NCBI RefSeq assembly: GCF_051020955.1
Contig: NC_135031.1
Location: forward strand, 1,674,001 to 1,738,000
Source of the DNA: Megalopta genalis
Taxonomy: Eukaryota; Arthropoda; Insecta; Hymenoptera; Halictidae
Direction of reading: 5' to 3'
DNA: 64,000 nucleotides
This document shows positions 36,210 to 48,460 of this stretch, piece by piece. How positions within the stretch are numbered: position 1 is the stretch's first letter; each line of letters starts with the position of its first letter. Both the position numbers and the translations under genes were made by a program. The notes under the pieces are model-generated. The model did not search any database. It saw nothing but the letters and a program-made list of their open reading frames with translations, and was not told the DNA's origin.

Positions 36210-38084
36210 GTACCGGTCTGACCCTGTCTCTCTCATCTCGTTTGCGCTGGCTCTCCTCGTCCCTTTCATTGGTCTCACACTCCTCGGCCGACGATTCACC
36301 CCACCGGCCACCCCTTTTCACCGTGTCCCGGACCGTCCTCAAGTAATTTACTAAGAAAATAAATAGAGGACGAGTCCCTGGAAAAATGGAAGGTTAAACG
36401 AGCGCGTCGACGCGCGATCTTCAGCTTCCTTAATTGAGAGAAAAGGAAAGAGAACGCCGGGCTCGGGGAAACTAGGAGAATCGGAGCTCCAGGAACGAAG
36501 AATGCATCATTAAGAATCGAACGAAGCAAAACACCATTATATCCCACGCCGATCTAAACGTTAAACAATGATCAATCCTTCTTTCAGGATTCACCCGTCT
36601 TTCAACGTATTACATCATTTTATACGTATTACAAAATTTTACAATAAAATTGTAGAGTAAAGTATACATTTCATACTTAATGACCTAATAGTTACGCGCA
36701 TATCTTTGTCGCATTTTTAAATTGTTTCTTTATACGGGTTTTATAAATGCTGCCTTTCTAAATTACACAGAAATTATACGTTCTAATTAGAAAGCGAAAA
36801 TGGAATAATCGCACTATATCCTAAGGTACAATAATTCTATTACAATGTATAAATTATAATTTATATTATGATTTCATACAACTCTGTATAAATTGTAATT
36901 AAAACTGTGAGCCTGTATGCAAAATAAAAATTGTCTGTTTCGACTGTAATTGGCAGATGTTGAATACATATTCATTTATATCCTCGGTAATTAGGCTAAG
37001 TTAAAAAACTAATTATTAAAAAAGGGAGGACATATTTACCCAATTTACGTTTCTTACAGTTAAAATTTTTTTCATGGAGATCCGCAGTTTGATAATTACA
37101 ATACCTCGAAAACAAGGTGATATTATTTTCACACGTGTTCTAGATTTTTATAGACTTGCATTTAATTTACTTTCGACATACATAAATACCCAAGACGATG
37201 TACAGTGTGTTGATCATGTATCTTTTCATTGTTTCCAAAGATAATAAAGACTCGGCGGTTGTATAAACAAATGTTTACGGTCGATCGAGAGATTTTTTTG
37301 AATAGCGAATGGCAATGGTGCATGGAAATTGAAATGGGGCACCCCAAACGAGCCGCAGGATAAATGATCAGTTTTGACAAACTATCGGCATTAACCCTAC
37401 GCAACGCGATGCGAATTCTAGCTGCACTTAGGTTTGTCAGATCGCTCTTAACCTTGCCGACCTTTTCTAAGATTGATTAATTGGCTTTTAAAATATATAT
37501 ACTTGTCTCGTCACTATTGTACCGCTCTGCTATTGTGAACCGCAGGATATACGACCGGGTCCTTTGTCCGGATACCATACCGATCCTGATTCATAAGTCG
37601 CCAATGTCGCGCGATTTTAACCGGTATTGTTACATTCACCGTCGATAAAGTCGTATTTAATTAATTTAGCAACGAACTGATACGTTTTAACGCATGAAAA
37701 TGAACGTAATATTAATAGGAAACATTTTTGCACGGCAATACCCATTATCGCAGATATATATAATTAATAATGACGATTTATGCGCATATTTATGACTTCG
37801 TACAGCAAATTTTGTAGAGGAGTGATCAAAGGATAATGTCGCTCTTTGAAATTCGATTAAATCAGAAATTAAATGGACGCTCCTTTGTCGCCTTCAATTT
37901 CCTACTTTGTAATATCTCTTAACAAATATCTTTGAGATCCGATTAAATCGGAAATGAATTGAGAACCATTTTTAATTCCTTTATTTTCCTATTTTTCAGT
38001 ACAATAGCGAATAAATTGTTGGACAATGTTTTCCACGTCGATACTTTCCTGTGCTATAATACATATAATTTTGCTATAATATAA
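36210..38084. other. non-coding stretch with one old repeat copy
   Basis: A diverged copy of the dispersed family lies at 36909-37100 (TATGCAAAATAAAAATTGTC ... GGAGATCCGCAGTTTGATAA). Otherwise no supported features. Confidence 0.4.
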
Positions 38085-38230
38085 TATAAAATATATTATA
38101 TAACTATGTTATAATATATATATAAAATATATTATATAACTATGCTATAATATATATATATAAGATATATATTATATAACTATGCTACAATACACATATG
38201 ATATATATAATATAATTTTTATAATATATA
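38085..38230. repeat. AT-rich tandem repeat, ~50-bp units
   Basis: About three imperfect units of TATTATATAACTATG(T/C)TA followed by a variable (TA)n stretch. Confidence 0.75.
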
Positions 38231-39935
38231 TAATTTTGTTTAGGCCAAAATGCTGCACATGTTCCCTTTCATTTTTGAAAATTAAAGTACCGTCGTTTCG
38301 GGGGTTGGGATTAAATAAATAGCTAAAGAGAAGCACATTCGATATCCACTTGCTCCACCCCTGAAATCAACACGACTATTATTCGGAAGCGCGAGCATAC
38401 CGAAGGGGTTGCCGCTTGGAAATTGAAAATTCGACTATCGAACTTTTCTTGCTCTCTTCCAGCCTGGCCTCGTCCCTCCCCTCCCCCCCCCCCAACGTCG
38501 CGGCGTTCACGAAGGAAAACACCCTTAGCGGCGCGTCAAAAGTTTTTTTCACCGGCGAACGCATGTATATATGCTGATTTATGCGATCGTTCACCGGTGA
38601 AAGAAGGAACGGCCAGGCCCCGGCTAACCTTTTCCCACGTTTAATTTAAACATCCAACGTGTGTTTTACCTGTCCCGCGGACCGGGCAGGTGTGTAGTGA
38701 CGCGAAAAAGAAAGAGGATGACACACGTATCAATGGCCATTGATATTCAGCCGAGGAAAAAATGCTAAACCGTGCACACCATGTGACTCCGGGACGCGCA
38801 TAAGAATTACTCGAGAGGCCGCCTCGCTTTCAAATCCTCTGCCGAATCGGTGTTCATTTCACTACCATTCGGAAATTCGATTCGCAGTCGAGGCACGTAC
38901 CCGTTGAAACAATTTTTCCCTCGTTCCCCACCGCGGTTTTGTTGCGACACGGTCGAATGAATTTTCGGAATTTCTAATCTCGCCGTCTATCCACGAGGTT
39001 CTCGGCTTTTTCAATTCGCACATGTCATTTTTAATATAAAGCGCGACTTCGCGACTATCGTCGTGACAAAGTCAGACAAACGGCCGATCAACCTCCTTTT
39101 AAAAGGAAACAGGTTTTAGCATGATCGCCGACGAGACAATTCTTTAAAGTTATCAGAGTTGCTGAAATTTATTAACACTTGACAATTAGCTTGCAAATTT
39201 TATACATTTATAGCTTGCGAATTTTATGCACCTATAGCTTGCGCATTTTGTGCATTTAGACTTTTATACATTTGCGTTTTGGTTTCCTAAATCTTAACAC
39301 CAGATCTTTAAATGTATAAGATTTTGGGTAAACGTTTAATAAGATTTTTATCTTATTTAACACAAAATGACACTTGGAAAAAGGAAACTGATTATTTTTC
39401 GATTGTGCTGATAATTTTGTTACAGCATCGCGAAACTCATTTTGCGAAATTCTAATTTCATTTTGCGTCCATACATTTGCTGTCTATTCACGTACAAACA
39501 GTTTTACGCATTAAATATTATAGTATAACTTCATTTAAAATTGTCGACACCATAAAACAAAACAAATAGTCAGATAAATTTTTGTAAAAGTGAAACGTCT
39601 TAGCACGTCCTCATTGATTCGTTTCACGCATTTCTAGAGCGAATCTCCAAGAACTCTGTTATAAAGTTATTAGAAATACTTAGGAGGATTTTTATCTTAT
39701 TTAACCGTCCAATAGTACTTTGAAATCTTTCGTGACCCCAGCAGAATTATCTGTATACTGATTTTTAGTAATATAGTACAAGATAATTGCATATACGAAG
39801 TTTCTTTAACTTGTTTCTAACATTTCTGGGCTTAACTCTTTTCTAACATATTATAGCTTCAATGTAGGTAGTTCAAAGTATTTTAATCAATTTTTCACAG
39901 TGCTTATAAGAAAGCAGGTTATAAGAAAGTAAATT
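38231..39935. other. non-coding stretch, nothing recognised
   Basis: A GC-richer patch at 38.4-39.1 kb with a poly-C run near 38490, then AT-rich DNA. Short overlapping frames only. Confidence 0.4.
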
Positions 39936-40276
39936 CAGTAGAATCTCGGTTATTCGAACCTTCGATACTTTAATACCATTATCTAAGTTCCAGATAATAA
40001 AGAAGGTAGCTTATAATAATATAATATAATATAATATAATATAATATAATATAATATAATATAATATAATATAATATAATATAATATAATATAATATAAT
40101 ATAATATAATATAATTTAATATAATATAATAATAATATAATATAGCTTATAATAATAAAACACCATATACTGTACGAATCGATAAACATTTAATCTAACA
40201 CTGTAATTAAATAACTGCCTCATCATCCGAACACTTCGAAGTTCTTCTGATTAGGCAATATAACCGAGACTCCACT
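39936..40276. mobile_element. pogo/Tigger-like MITE split by a pentamer array
   Basis: CAGTAGAATCTCGGTTATTC at the left resembles the reverse complement of the right end (GCAATATAACCGAGACTCCACT), with AGT(A/G)GA(A/G)TCTCGGTTAT in common. CAGTAGAATCTCG-type ends are typical of pogo/Tigger elements. The right terminal base and TA duplication are unclear, so the boundary is tentative. The interior is dominated by the (ATAAT)n array. Confidence 0.45.
40011..40142. repeat. (ATAAT)n array, ~25 units
   Basis: Pentanucleotide array with a few variant units near its right end. It is flanked on both sides by the 15-bp direct repeat TAGCTTATAATAATA (40007 and 40143). The apparent Tyr/Ile-rich minus-strand frame is a by-product. 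Confidence 0.95.
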
Positions 40277-41904
40277 TTATCGAAAGATCTTCGTATTCTC
40301 AGCATATAAGGTTTTTGGGACCGTATCCATTTCCGCATCATTGAATAATCAATATTGTGCAATTCAGCCGCTCGTAACGATTCTAAAGAACACAAATAAA
40401 TTCCAAGAGATATATTTCCAGTAGAAAGTACGAGACATCCAAGGTAGCCATGGCTGCAATTCTCGAGATATGCCAATGCGGAGTAGCGTCCGGAAGATAT
40501 TGATGACAACGTTAATAATGGATCAGGTTCTCCAGCCGATGGATATCATTAACGATGATCTGCTATAGTAAACTATAGCGGCTTCGATCAATCATAGGAA
40601 AGCTCGACGTCGCCGGCAGACCTTCTTTCCCCGTTCCCTGTCCGTCTCAGCCAGTTCGAGCGTCGTCCTCGGCCGCGGCGGAGGCGGCGGTGTTGTCGTT
40701 TCTTCTTTCACACCCCCCTCCGACAACGACGTCTTCGTCTTCGAATAATTCCCGCATAGGCCAGGATATCTTTTTTCCCTCCTCCCTGTCCTGGAGGTTC
40801 GCCAGGATCCATTCATCACCGACATCCGAGGGCGCGAACGGAAGGCGGCAAAAACTCCACCGGAGAGGAAGAGAGGAGAGCAACGAATAGCGTCGCGCCC
40901 GGCGAACCAAGATGGAGTGGCGTCGTTATAGCGTCTCCGAGGCTTCCAGCGTGTCCGTTATGCCGATTATCAATAAATCACGGGGCAAAACACCGAAACA
41001 ATGTCTTAGAGAAACCGGGGAGGCCCGGGCGCACCATCTGCATCGATAGTTACCATAACTTTCCTTCGCGATTTTCCTTCTGCAACCTTCGAGAAAAACT
41101 GCGCGGAGCACTCACAGTGCCTTCGGGATCGTTGCTGTTAGAAGGATCACTCTGATGAACGATCGTTAGGTTAATCTTCGGAGATAGTCGCTCGCGATAA
41201 AGTACAGTCGTGGACAAATATACATAAACGTTGTTTAAAACGGAATAGTGTAGTGAAGCAGGTTGCTGTGTGTTGACCTTTAATGTGTTTTCGGGGGCAT
41301 AATTATAACTTTATATTTATATCGATTAAGGTATATTCTTTGGAAACTATTAATATTAAATTTCTGTATTCTATTAAAAGAATGTGTCTTGCTCGATAAA
41401 TAATTATTCTTTTAAATGTACACCAAAATTTAATGTGTCTTATTTTCGATAAATATGGGGTCAATTATGCCAGAAAACAAATCAAAGAACCACCCACAGT
41501 AACCGGCCCCACAACACTAACATTTCTCAAATGGGACCAAACGATTTGAATTTTTGTGAGATGATAGAAGGATTAGTTCGCTTAAACAATTTTTGCGAAC
41601 TTTGCAATTGGGTCGAATGAGAAGGCGAACCATGTTTTTCAACTTCTTCATTTGAACATATTACGAAAATTTAAACAATGCATTTTTCAGATTTTGATAA
41701 CTTATAAGTATGTTGAAAATTTGGGCGAAATTTGAAATGTAAGTTGCAAGACTTCTTGCAGTGTCTCTAACCTCTCGCATCTGATCATTCTCTTCACAGT
41801 AAACAATGAACATTTTCGATTGTAATAATTTCATAGTAAAACAAGAAATTTTATATTTAGCGTGTGTCTATATTTACTTAAATTTTTTAATATTGATGAG
41901 TAGA
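40277..41904. other. non-coding stretch with a GC-rich patch
   Basis: A GC-rich patch at 40.6-41.15 kb contains frames of 61-87 codons on both strands without domains. At 41204 TACAGTCGTGGACAAATATAC resembles a Tc1-type end, but no matching opposite end was found. Confidence 0.35.
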
Positions 41905-41907
41905 CGG

Positions 41908-42060
41908 CGAATTTTTATGTAAAGTAAAAATGTTTGCATCAATTGAAAGATACAGAAGATACACAGACATTTCTTCGTTTCTTTAATTATTCGATTAAGT
42001 TAAAAATAATGAAGATAGCATTTTTAAATTCTTTAAATGTTTTTACTGTTTTGTATTTAC
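41908..42060. repeat. old dispersed repeat family, copy C
   Basis: GCGAATTTTTATGTAAAGTA, AAAGATACAGAAGATACACA, GACATTTCTTCGTTTCTTTA, TTTTAAATTCTTTAAATGTT and TTTACTGTTTTGTATTTACA follow the order of copies A and B. A 71-codon frame over it is chance. Confidence 0.65.
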
Positions 42061-42476
42061 AGCAGGTTATTAATAGAAATCTCCAACACTGTTTTATTGG
42101 CAATTTTTGTGGTTACTACCATAGCTTTAAAATTATGTGTAACTGTTAGAATATCGATGGAAAATAGATGAATGTTTAAATGGAGAAACCAAATCTTACA
42201 AGTCTGGTTAATTATTTTGAAAATCTCTGCCACGGTTTCAACGTCTGAATTGCGGATTCCTGTGCAAACTTTCATTATTCGACACGAGTGAAGAAGATTA
42301 GATCAAAGAGAATTGCGCGTTCAGTGCTATAACAGTCGTGCAAATGAGAATCAATCTGAAAATCTATTAAGTTATGTTGAAAATTATATGTTTCTCCATA
42401 TTTTAAAGAAGTTTATATAAGCGCATGTATACACGAGACAATCAAATCAAACAACCTTGACCTCCAATATATAATT

Positions 42477-42712
42477 GAGCCGTTTATTTTGAAAGTGGCA
42501 TAAGTCACTTTGTTTTTAAGTCGATATATTTAAGGGTTTGCGTTTTAACACGTTTCAAAATATGGATGCTAACTTTCGAAAAGATTTACTTGTATTTGTT
42601 ATCTCAGGATACTGATATTTTTCTCAGTATAAATAATTTCGTATAAACATTAAAAAATCACCACTTTTCATTACGGTAAAGTGACTTATGCCACTTTCAA
42701 AATAAACGGCTC
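42477..42712. mobile_element. 236-bp MITE, copy 2, Sola-like
   Basis: Same length and orientation as the element at 19513, with the same 35-bp perfect inverted ends. It is flanked by an AATT direct duplication (42473-42476 and 42713-42716). By eye only four substitutions separate the two copies, so the family was mobile recently. No coding capacity, so a transposase must come from elsewhere. Confidence 0.9.
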
Positions 42713-43563
42713 AATTATTGGTTACTATGAAAACATGAACAATTATAACGATGTCAAGCGTGCGATTTAAATGTCTTCATAAGACAAAGAAAACCGTTTT
42801 GTAACGTCATAATCGATTTAATTATTTAGTGTATTGTTGCTTTTCCGAATCAACTAAATTAAAGAAATGGATTTAAGGTTCCAATAGCTAACACCTCTTT
42901 CATCAATTTTTATTATAAGAACGTAGGTCGATGCAACGATGACTTAACGATGAGATTTCATCGTTTATGAATCCTATGTAAACAGGAGAAAAATTGTTCC
43001 TATCATTACCGCTCACAGTCGGTAAGGATAGAGACCACAAAATTAACGGATATTGAAAAATTAAATAACTATATATCATATAGAAAGTGGTGCAGTAAGT
43101 TGCGGGAAAGCGAAGCAATTGAATTCAAACATTTTCCTTGAAGTATAGAAAGCGGTCCCTTGACCGTTCTGATAGGTTCAGTGTTAAAGACTGAGTTCAC
43201 GGTCTGCACGCGACCAGAAAAAGAAAAAAGATCGTCGAGTGTTATTTCTCGCGTTCGTCTATCCCGCGGATTTTTCTCCTCTCGTTTCAGCCGGCTCGTC
43301 GAAAAGCACGCTGAAAAGGAAGCGGAACAGCCTAACGCATACGATTCGGCGTCGTCCGCATAAATCAAGTATAGGGTAATACGAGAGAGGATCGGCCCGC
43401 CGGAATAACGTCACATTCTCTTCCTCCCTCACGTGAAGAACGCGGGGAGAGAAAAAGAGTTTGCAGAGCCGGAGACTGGTTTCTCGTATTTCCCGGCTCT
43501 TTCTCGCATCCACCCGCGATCAATAGCGTGTATTCTTGACGCGCACACATTGTATCCGAAGAG

Positions 43564-43622
43564 AATGAGGGAAAGAGAGAAAGAGAGAGGGAGACAGAGA
43601 GGGAGAGAGAGAGAGAAGGAGA
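43564..43622. repeat. impure (GA)n tract
   Basis: GA-rich run with GGG and CA interruptions, responsible for the Arg/Glu-rich plus frame at 43433-43717. Confidence 0.9.
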
Positions 43623-44098
43623 GTGCGCGCGCTACATTCGACGAGAGAGCGAGAAAGAGAGCCGGAGGGGCTGCAGAAGGGGAGAAACGGGGGATAGAGA
43701 GAGAAGCGGAGAGATAGGACACGCGTACATACTAACCCATTCGCCCCAATACCAAGGTGCGCACACATATAGGGTGTACCGCGGAACTTTTCGTCACCTG
43801 AAACGCACCCGGTGTAATTAAAAATGTCGCCGACACTTGCCACGTGTTGATAAACAACATCCCCGAAGCTTTGGAAATCGAGAAACTCCGTTCGTCACAC
43901 TCTTCCAACGTTATGAAACGCGGGGAGGCGGTAGACTTTTCGTCATGTTGCAAATAAATAAACAAACAAAAAGGAACGGCAGGCGACGCGAAACACAAAG
44001 CGGCTTCTCTCATTTCGCCGACCCGTTGCAGCGGGAGAAAATTGTTGCCACGTTGCACCAGTCTGTTCGAGATCCGTGACTTTCAATTTTTAAGGAGT

Positions 44099-44121
44099 GG
44101 GGAGGGGGAAGGGAGGGAGGG
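44099..44121 (+). other. potential G-quadruplex motif
   Basis: Five G tracts (GGGG, GGGGG, GGG, GGG, GGG) separated by one to two bases. Confidence 0.7.
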
Positions 44122-44723
44122 CTGTTCCTCGGCCGCGAAGTCCCATTGCAAGATTGTTCGCAGCGACAAAGTTGCGCGGCACACCCTGTATACGCGTTCG
44201 AAGGGAACACACACGTGACGGAGGAGCCGTGGAGGAGCAGATGGAATATGCGAACACAAGGACGACTCGCGTAAGCTTCAATCTTCGCCTTCCATCGCGA
44301 GAGAGGCGAAGGGGATAAAGGCGGGAGAGACCGATAGGGGAGAAAGGGGCCGGGAACCAGGAGGAATGCGGGGGCGGGTGCCAGGGGGAGCGGCAAGGAG
44401 GCGGTGTAGGAGAACTTTTATCCGACCGGCACCGAACCGAAAAGCTTTTTCCAGCTTTCGAGCTTTTACACGCTCGCGCTTTCCCGGAGCGACGAAAGGT
44501 CGCTCGAGAGATGGAAATCGCGCCGCAGACTTCTTTTTACGCTTCCGTGTGTTGCCGTTGTACGGGGTTTCGCCGGGTTCTTCTCGCGGGATTTCAATCC
44601 GTGGAATGCAATAGGAAACTGTGCGCGCCGGTTGCCCTGTGTTCTCGAGTACCCGGTGTCGGGGCGAACCGCAAATCATTTCCGAATCCTTTGCGGATGC
44701 TTTTGGCTACGGATGTTCGATTC

Positions 44724-46876
44724 TGACTCGATTCTTCGGTAAATCATTCCTTTCGGTTAAAATATCGATCTTATGAATCGATTCGAATCTTTTCATTCGA
44801 TATTCCACAGAATCGATTCTTTGACGTAAGAATCGAAGATCGATTTTTTGCTTTCCAGGAGAATTGTCACTGGTTAATTATATTTATTTATTGAAATGAC
44901 GGGTCTGAGACTAATGTAAAGAAGAAGTGTACAGAAAATTGAAGAAATTTAAAAGAATATAGAACGTACGCAATGTGTGACGTATAAGTGAGGTTACAAA
45001 GCGACTCTCTGCGTGTTAAGTAATATCGCTTTACAGGTTGTAGACATTGCTACTGAAAAATATCGATGTTATCGGTAATTGTATTAGCATTAATACAGAT
45101 CCTGTTGATGGATCGTAGCACCCAAGATCTCTTTTAAATTTTGTTTCAAAGACTCCTATTAATATTCGAAGACTTTATGAAACGCAATAACCTTATTAAA
45201 ACTGAAATAAACGATTTGAATTCTTTTTAGATAACTTACCGAGATCTACGAAACACATTTTTTAAATTTTCATTATAGACTCAGGGGAAAAAAGTTAAAA
45301 AACGAGAGTATCTTATTTTCTTTTGTCATTCTAAGCAGTAGCAAAATTTAAAGAAAGAACTCTAGTTATGATCTAGCAGACTGGTCGCACTATCATCTAA
45401 AAAACATTCGGATCATTTAGTTCAGTACTAAAAAAGTTATTGCGTTTTGAATAGTGTCCGAATATTAACGTTAACATCAACTAAATTAAGTAACGCTGAA
45501 CAGTGAACAACATTATTAATCATTTTAAATAAGAATCTAGCGGATGGACCAATCAAACTATTTGATGTGTAGGTTTTTCTGGCCTACTACATACCCCGCT
45601 ATTCACACACAATTCTTTTCTGTTTATTCTGTTTTCACATTGATTCTTCGGTTTCGATTTTTAAGAAGGATCGATTTAATTTTTAGAGGATATATATATA
45701 ATTTGTCTGATTCAATATTCTTTACCAACGTTGTGTTATCCTCATATGGAGTAGTACAATTTCTCACCATCCGACAAATATTTGCTTTTATCAAGTTACA
45801 CAAATTCTTTCAGTTCGATTTCCTCCGACATACAATTATATATTATTTATTATATTATATAAAATCAAAACTGTTTAATTATTTTGTATGAAAACGTAAC
45901 TATTCAAGTCCATATTTTACTATAAAATTGTTCCTGCTTTTAACATTACGAAATGTTATGTCATCTCGTCGATCAACTGCGAAAGTTTCTAACCACATTT
46001 CGGGTCACTGTACCACAAGTAGGTACTTTGTTAGCCAATAACTTCAAAAATATTACGAAATCAAATTTAAGATGTCGAAGAGATATTTCCAAAAAAGAAT
46101 AAAGCTACAAGATTCGGCAAAAAATCAATTTTTACGGTCTCTGTTCGCATACCTGTTCCACAGTTTGTATCATTTATGCATCTTTAATGTACACTCTCCA
46201 ATCTGTTGGAAATATAAAATTGTCTCCGACATTCTATCTTTTATGGAACGCTATACAAATTTGTTACATTTACCTTGCATCCTTAACGGAGCAGTACCAT
46301 TTATAATTGATTCATAAAATGTAACGAGTTTGTTCCTTCGTTAATAGAAGGGAAACGATTCCAAGCGATACAGGACGAGCGAAGTTTAGTTTATTCTCGC
46401 TGGATTAACTTTCTTTTGAAATTTAATAAATAGGACCGTTCCATTATATATTCGTTCTCCATTCAAATTACAAACGTCCACCAAACAGAAAGTTCGCGGT
46501 GAAGTTCGCGGACAAGAAATTAGTTTGTAAATCTTGTATCTACATAAAATTAATCCTGGAAAGGAAACGTCAGAAAATCGCCGAGTAAGCATCGCGGTAA
46601 CAATTACCATGGATAATACCAGGGAAGTTGCGACACTCTAATAAAGTTAAGGTCTTCCTGAGTGCCAGTCAGCCGAGCTTCCGTTCTGAATAAAGGTGAG
46701 AAAAACAGAGGATGATGTTTTTCATTTAAGAAACACTAAATTTCGCCGCAATTTCCTGTACATTTGTTCTTTTGAAACAAGAGCAAATGTCTTCTACAAA
46801 ATTAAGCATCCTGTCCGCAAACATCAATTACAATTTCGTCTGCTATAATTATCAGATTAATTTAGAATTATGGTTT
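44724..46876. other. AT-rich non-coding stretch
   Basis: Starts with a cluster of ATCGATTC words (44724-44850). A 115-codon frame at 45544-45891 is Phe/Ile/Tyr-rich in AT-rich DNA with no domain and is not called. Confidence 0.4.
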
Positions 46877-47340
46877 AAATTCGAGATTTATATTTAAGGT
46901 TTATATTTGAGGTTTATATTTAATGTTTAAATATAAGGTTTAAGAGTTTGAAGTTTATATTATAAGTTTATATTATTCAATTTAAGATTTAAATTTAAGA
47001 TTTATATTTAAAGTTTAAATTTAAGGTTTATATTTAAGGTTTAAATTTAAGATTTATGTTTAAAGTTTATATTTAATGTTTAAATATGAATTCAAGGTTT
47101 ATATTTAAGATTTATATTTGAGATTTATATTTAAAGTTTAAGTTTGAAGTTTATATTTAAGGTTTACATATAAGATTTAAATTTAAGGTTTATTTTAGGT
47201 TCCAATTTAAGGTTTATATTTAAGGTTTATAGTTAAAGTTTAAATATAAACTTAAGGTTTGTATTTAAAGTATAAATTTAAATTCAAGGTTTATATTTAA
47301 AGTTTAAATTTAAATTTAAGGTTTGTATTTAAGGCTTAAA
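46877..47340. repeat. 13-bp-period AT-rich minisatellite
   Basis: About 35 imperfect units of AGGTTTATATTTA and variants (AGGTTTAAATTTA, AGATTTATATTTA, AAGTTTATATTTA). Units differ by substitutions and small length changes, so the array is diverged. Each unit contains a TTTA...AGG skew, but it is not the insect telomere repeat TTAGG. Confidence 0.9.
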
Positions 47341-47499
47341 TTATTTGAAATTAAGTGAAGTTTGATGTCCCGAAAAAGTAGTAATAAATTTTATTGAAAA
47401 GGATTCGCTGTTTCCCGAAAAAAATTGTGCAACGTACGCACAGAGACCGTAGTCCATAATCACAGTTCGGCGTGCAGGGGATTGTTAATATTTCCCCGG

Positions 47500-48460
47500 T
47501 ATATTTCTATGGTGTTTGAATAGAGACACCGAGAAAGAGGAACGGAGACGGCATTCGCCGGTAGGTTCGAAGGGAAACACATACCGAGGATCCAAAAAGA
47601 AAGGCAGGCGTCGCAACGCCTCGGATCGATGCGCGTCGGAGTGCGCGTTCAACCCCAGGCCAACATGGACGCGGATTTACGAGGTTGAAGCGAATGGGGA
47701 AAAAAGGAAATAAGAAGAAAGGAGAATGGTCGTGTCTCCCGGCCTTATCATGCGAGCCCCGCAATATGCAGACACCGAGCGAAATGTTCAATTAATAAAA
47801 CAGCAAAAACGCGTCGTACTTTATCCGGGAACACCGAGTCGCGCTCGTTTTCAATTTATAAACCGCGGGCCGAGAAAAAACTAACACTGTTTCCATTTCG
47901 TTCTCGCCGAAGCGAAAATCTAATCGGCAAAACGAATTATCCGAGATACTTTTCTAGCATCGGTGGCCGCGACCTTAATCGTACGATATATAAATATTGT
48001 TTCTAGCATAACGGTCCGCTTGGGAAAAAATTCGCCGACACGTTCCGCTCGAAATTCCGCGCACGTTTTAATATTTTAACCGTGTATCTGGCCGCGGCGC
48101 CGCGTACCGCATTAATACGAGCGAAAAAACAACTCTCGAAAGGGAGTCCACATAGTGTTCGTCTTTTGTTTTTCGCCGTGCAAGCATTTTCGATGCAATG
48201 GCGCCGAAAAGAAGAGGGCCTGCCGACCGAGTAATGGGGTGTCGCTGGCAGTCGCGCATTTATAATTTCTGTCCCCCACACCACCCTTCCGACCACTCCT
48301 GGTACTTTATTCTTTCTCTCTTGCAGACTGCCAGGTCGAAACAATTGCTTTCCGCCCGACAAAAACGAACAAAACTGTCTGGGTTGGCGGAGCCAGCCGG
48401 GGTGCAAGTTGCAAGATGAGTTACTGCGACAGCCCCAAACATCTGATGACATCTGATGCT
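47500..48460. other. GC-richer block without a supported gene
   Basis: Frames up to 149 codons on the minus strand (48003-48452) overlap a plus-strand frame at 48198-48419. No domain or splice logic can be supported. Confidence 0.35.

Larger units (their letters stand above)
43160..44720. other. GC-rich, purine-rich block without a supported gene
   Basis: Many overlapping frames on both strands (up to 133 codons, minus, 44278-44679). They are Arg/Ser/Pro-rich and driven by GA tracts and CpG content; none shows a recognisable domain. A promoter or untranslated exon is possible. Confidence 0.35.

Noticed and set aside
45544..45891. 115-codon Phe/Ile/Tyr-rich frame resembling a membrane protein
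   Set aside because: Hydrophobicity follows from AT-rich codons; no start, splice or family evidence.
46877..47340. Telomere-like repeat
   Set aside because: The 13-bp AGGTTTATATTTA unit is not TTAGG and the array is short and internal.
48003..48452. 149-codon minus-strand frame
   Set aside because: Compositionally unlike a protein, no domain, overlapped by an opposite-strand frame.
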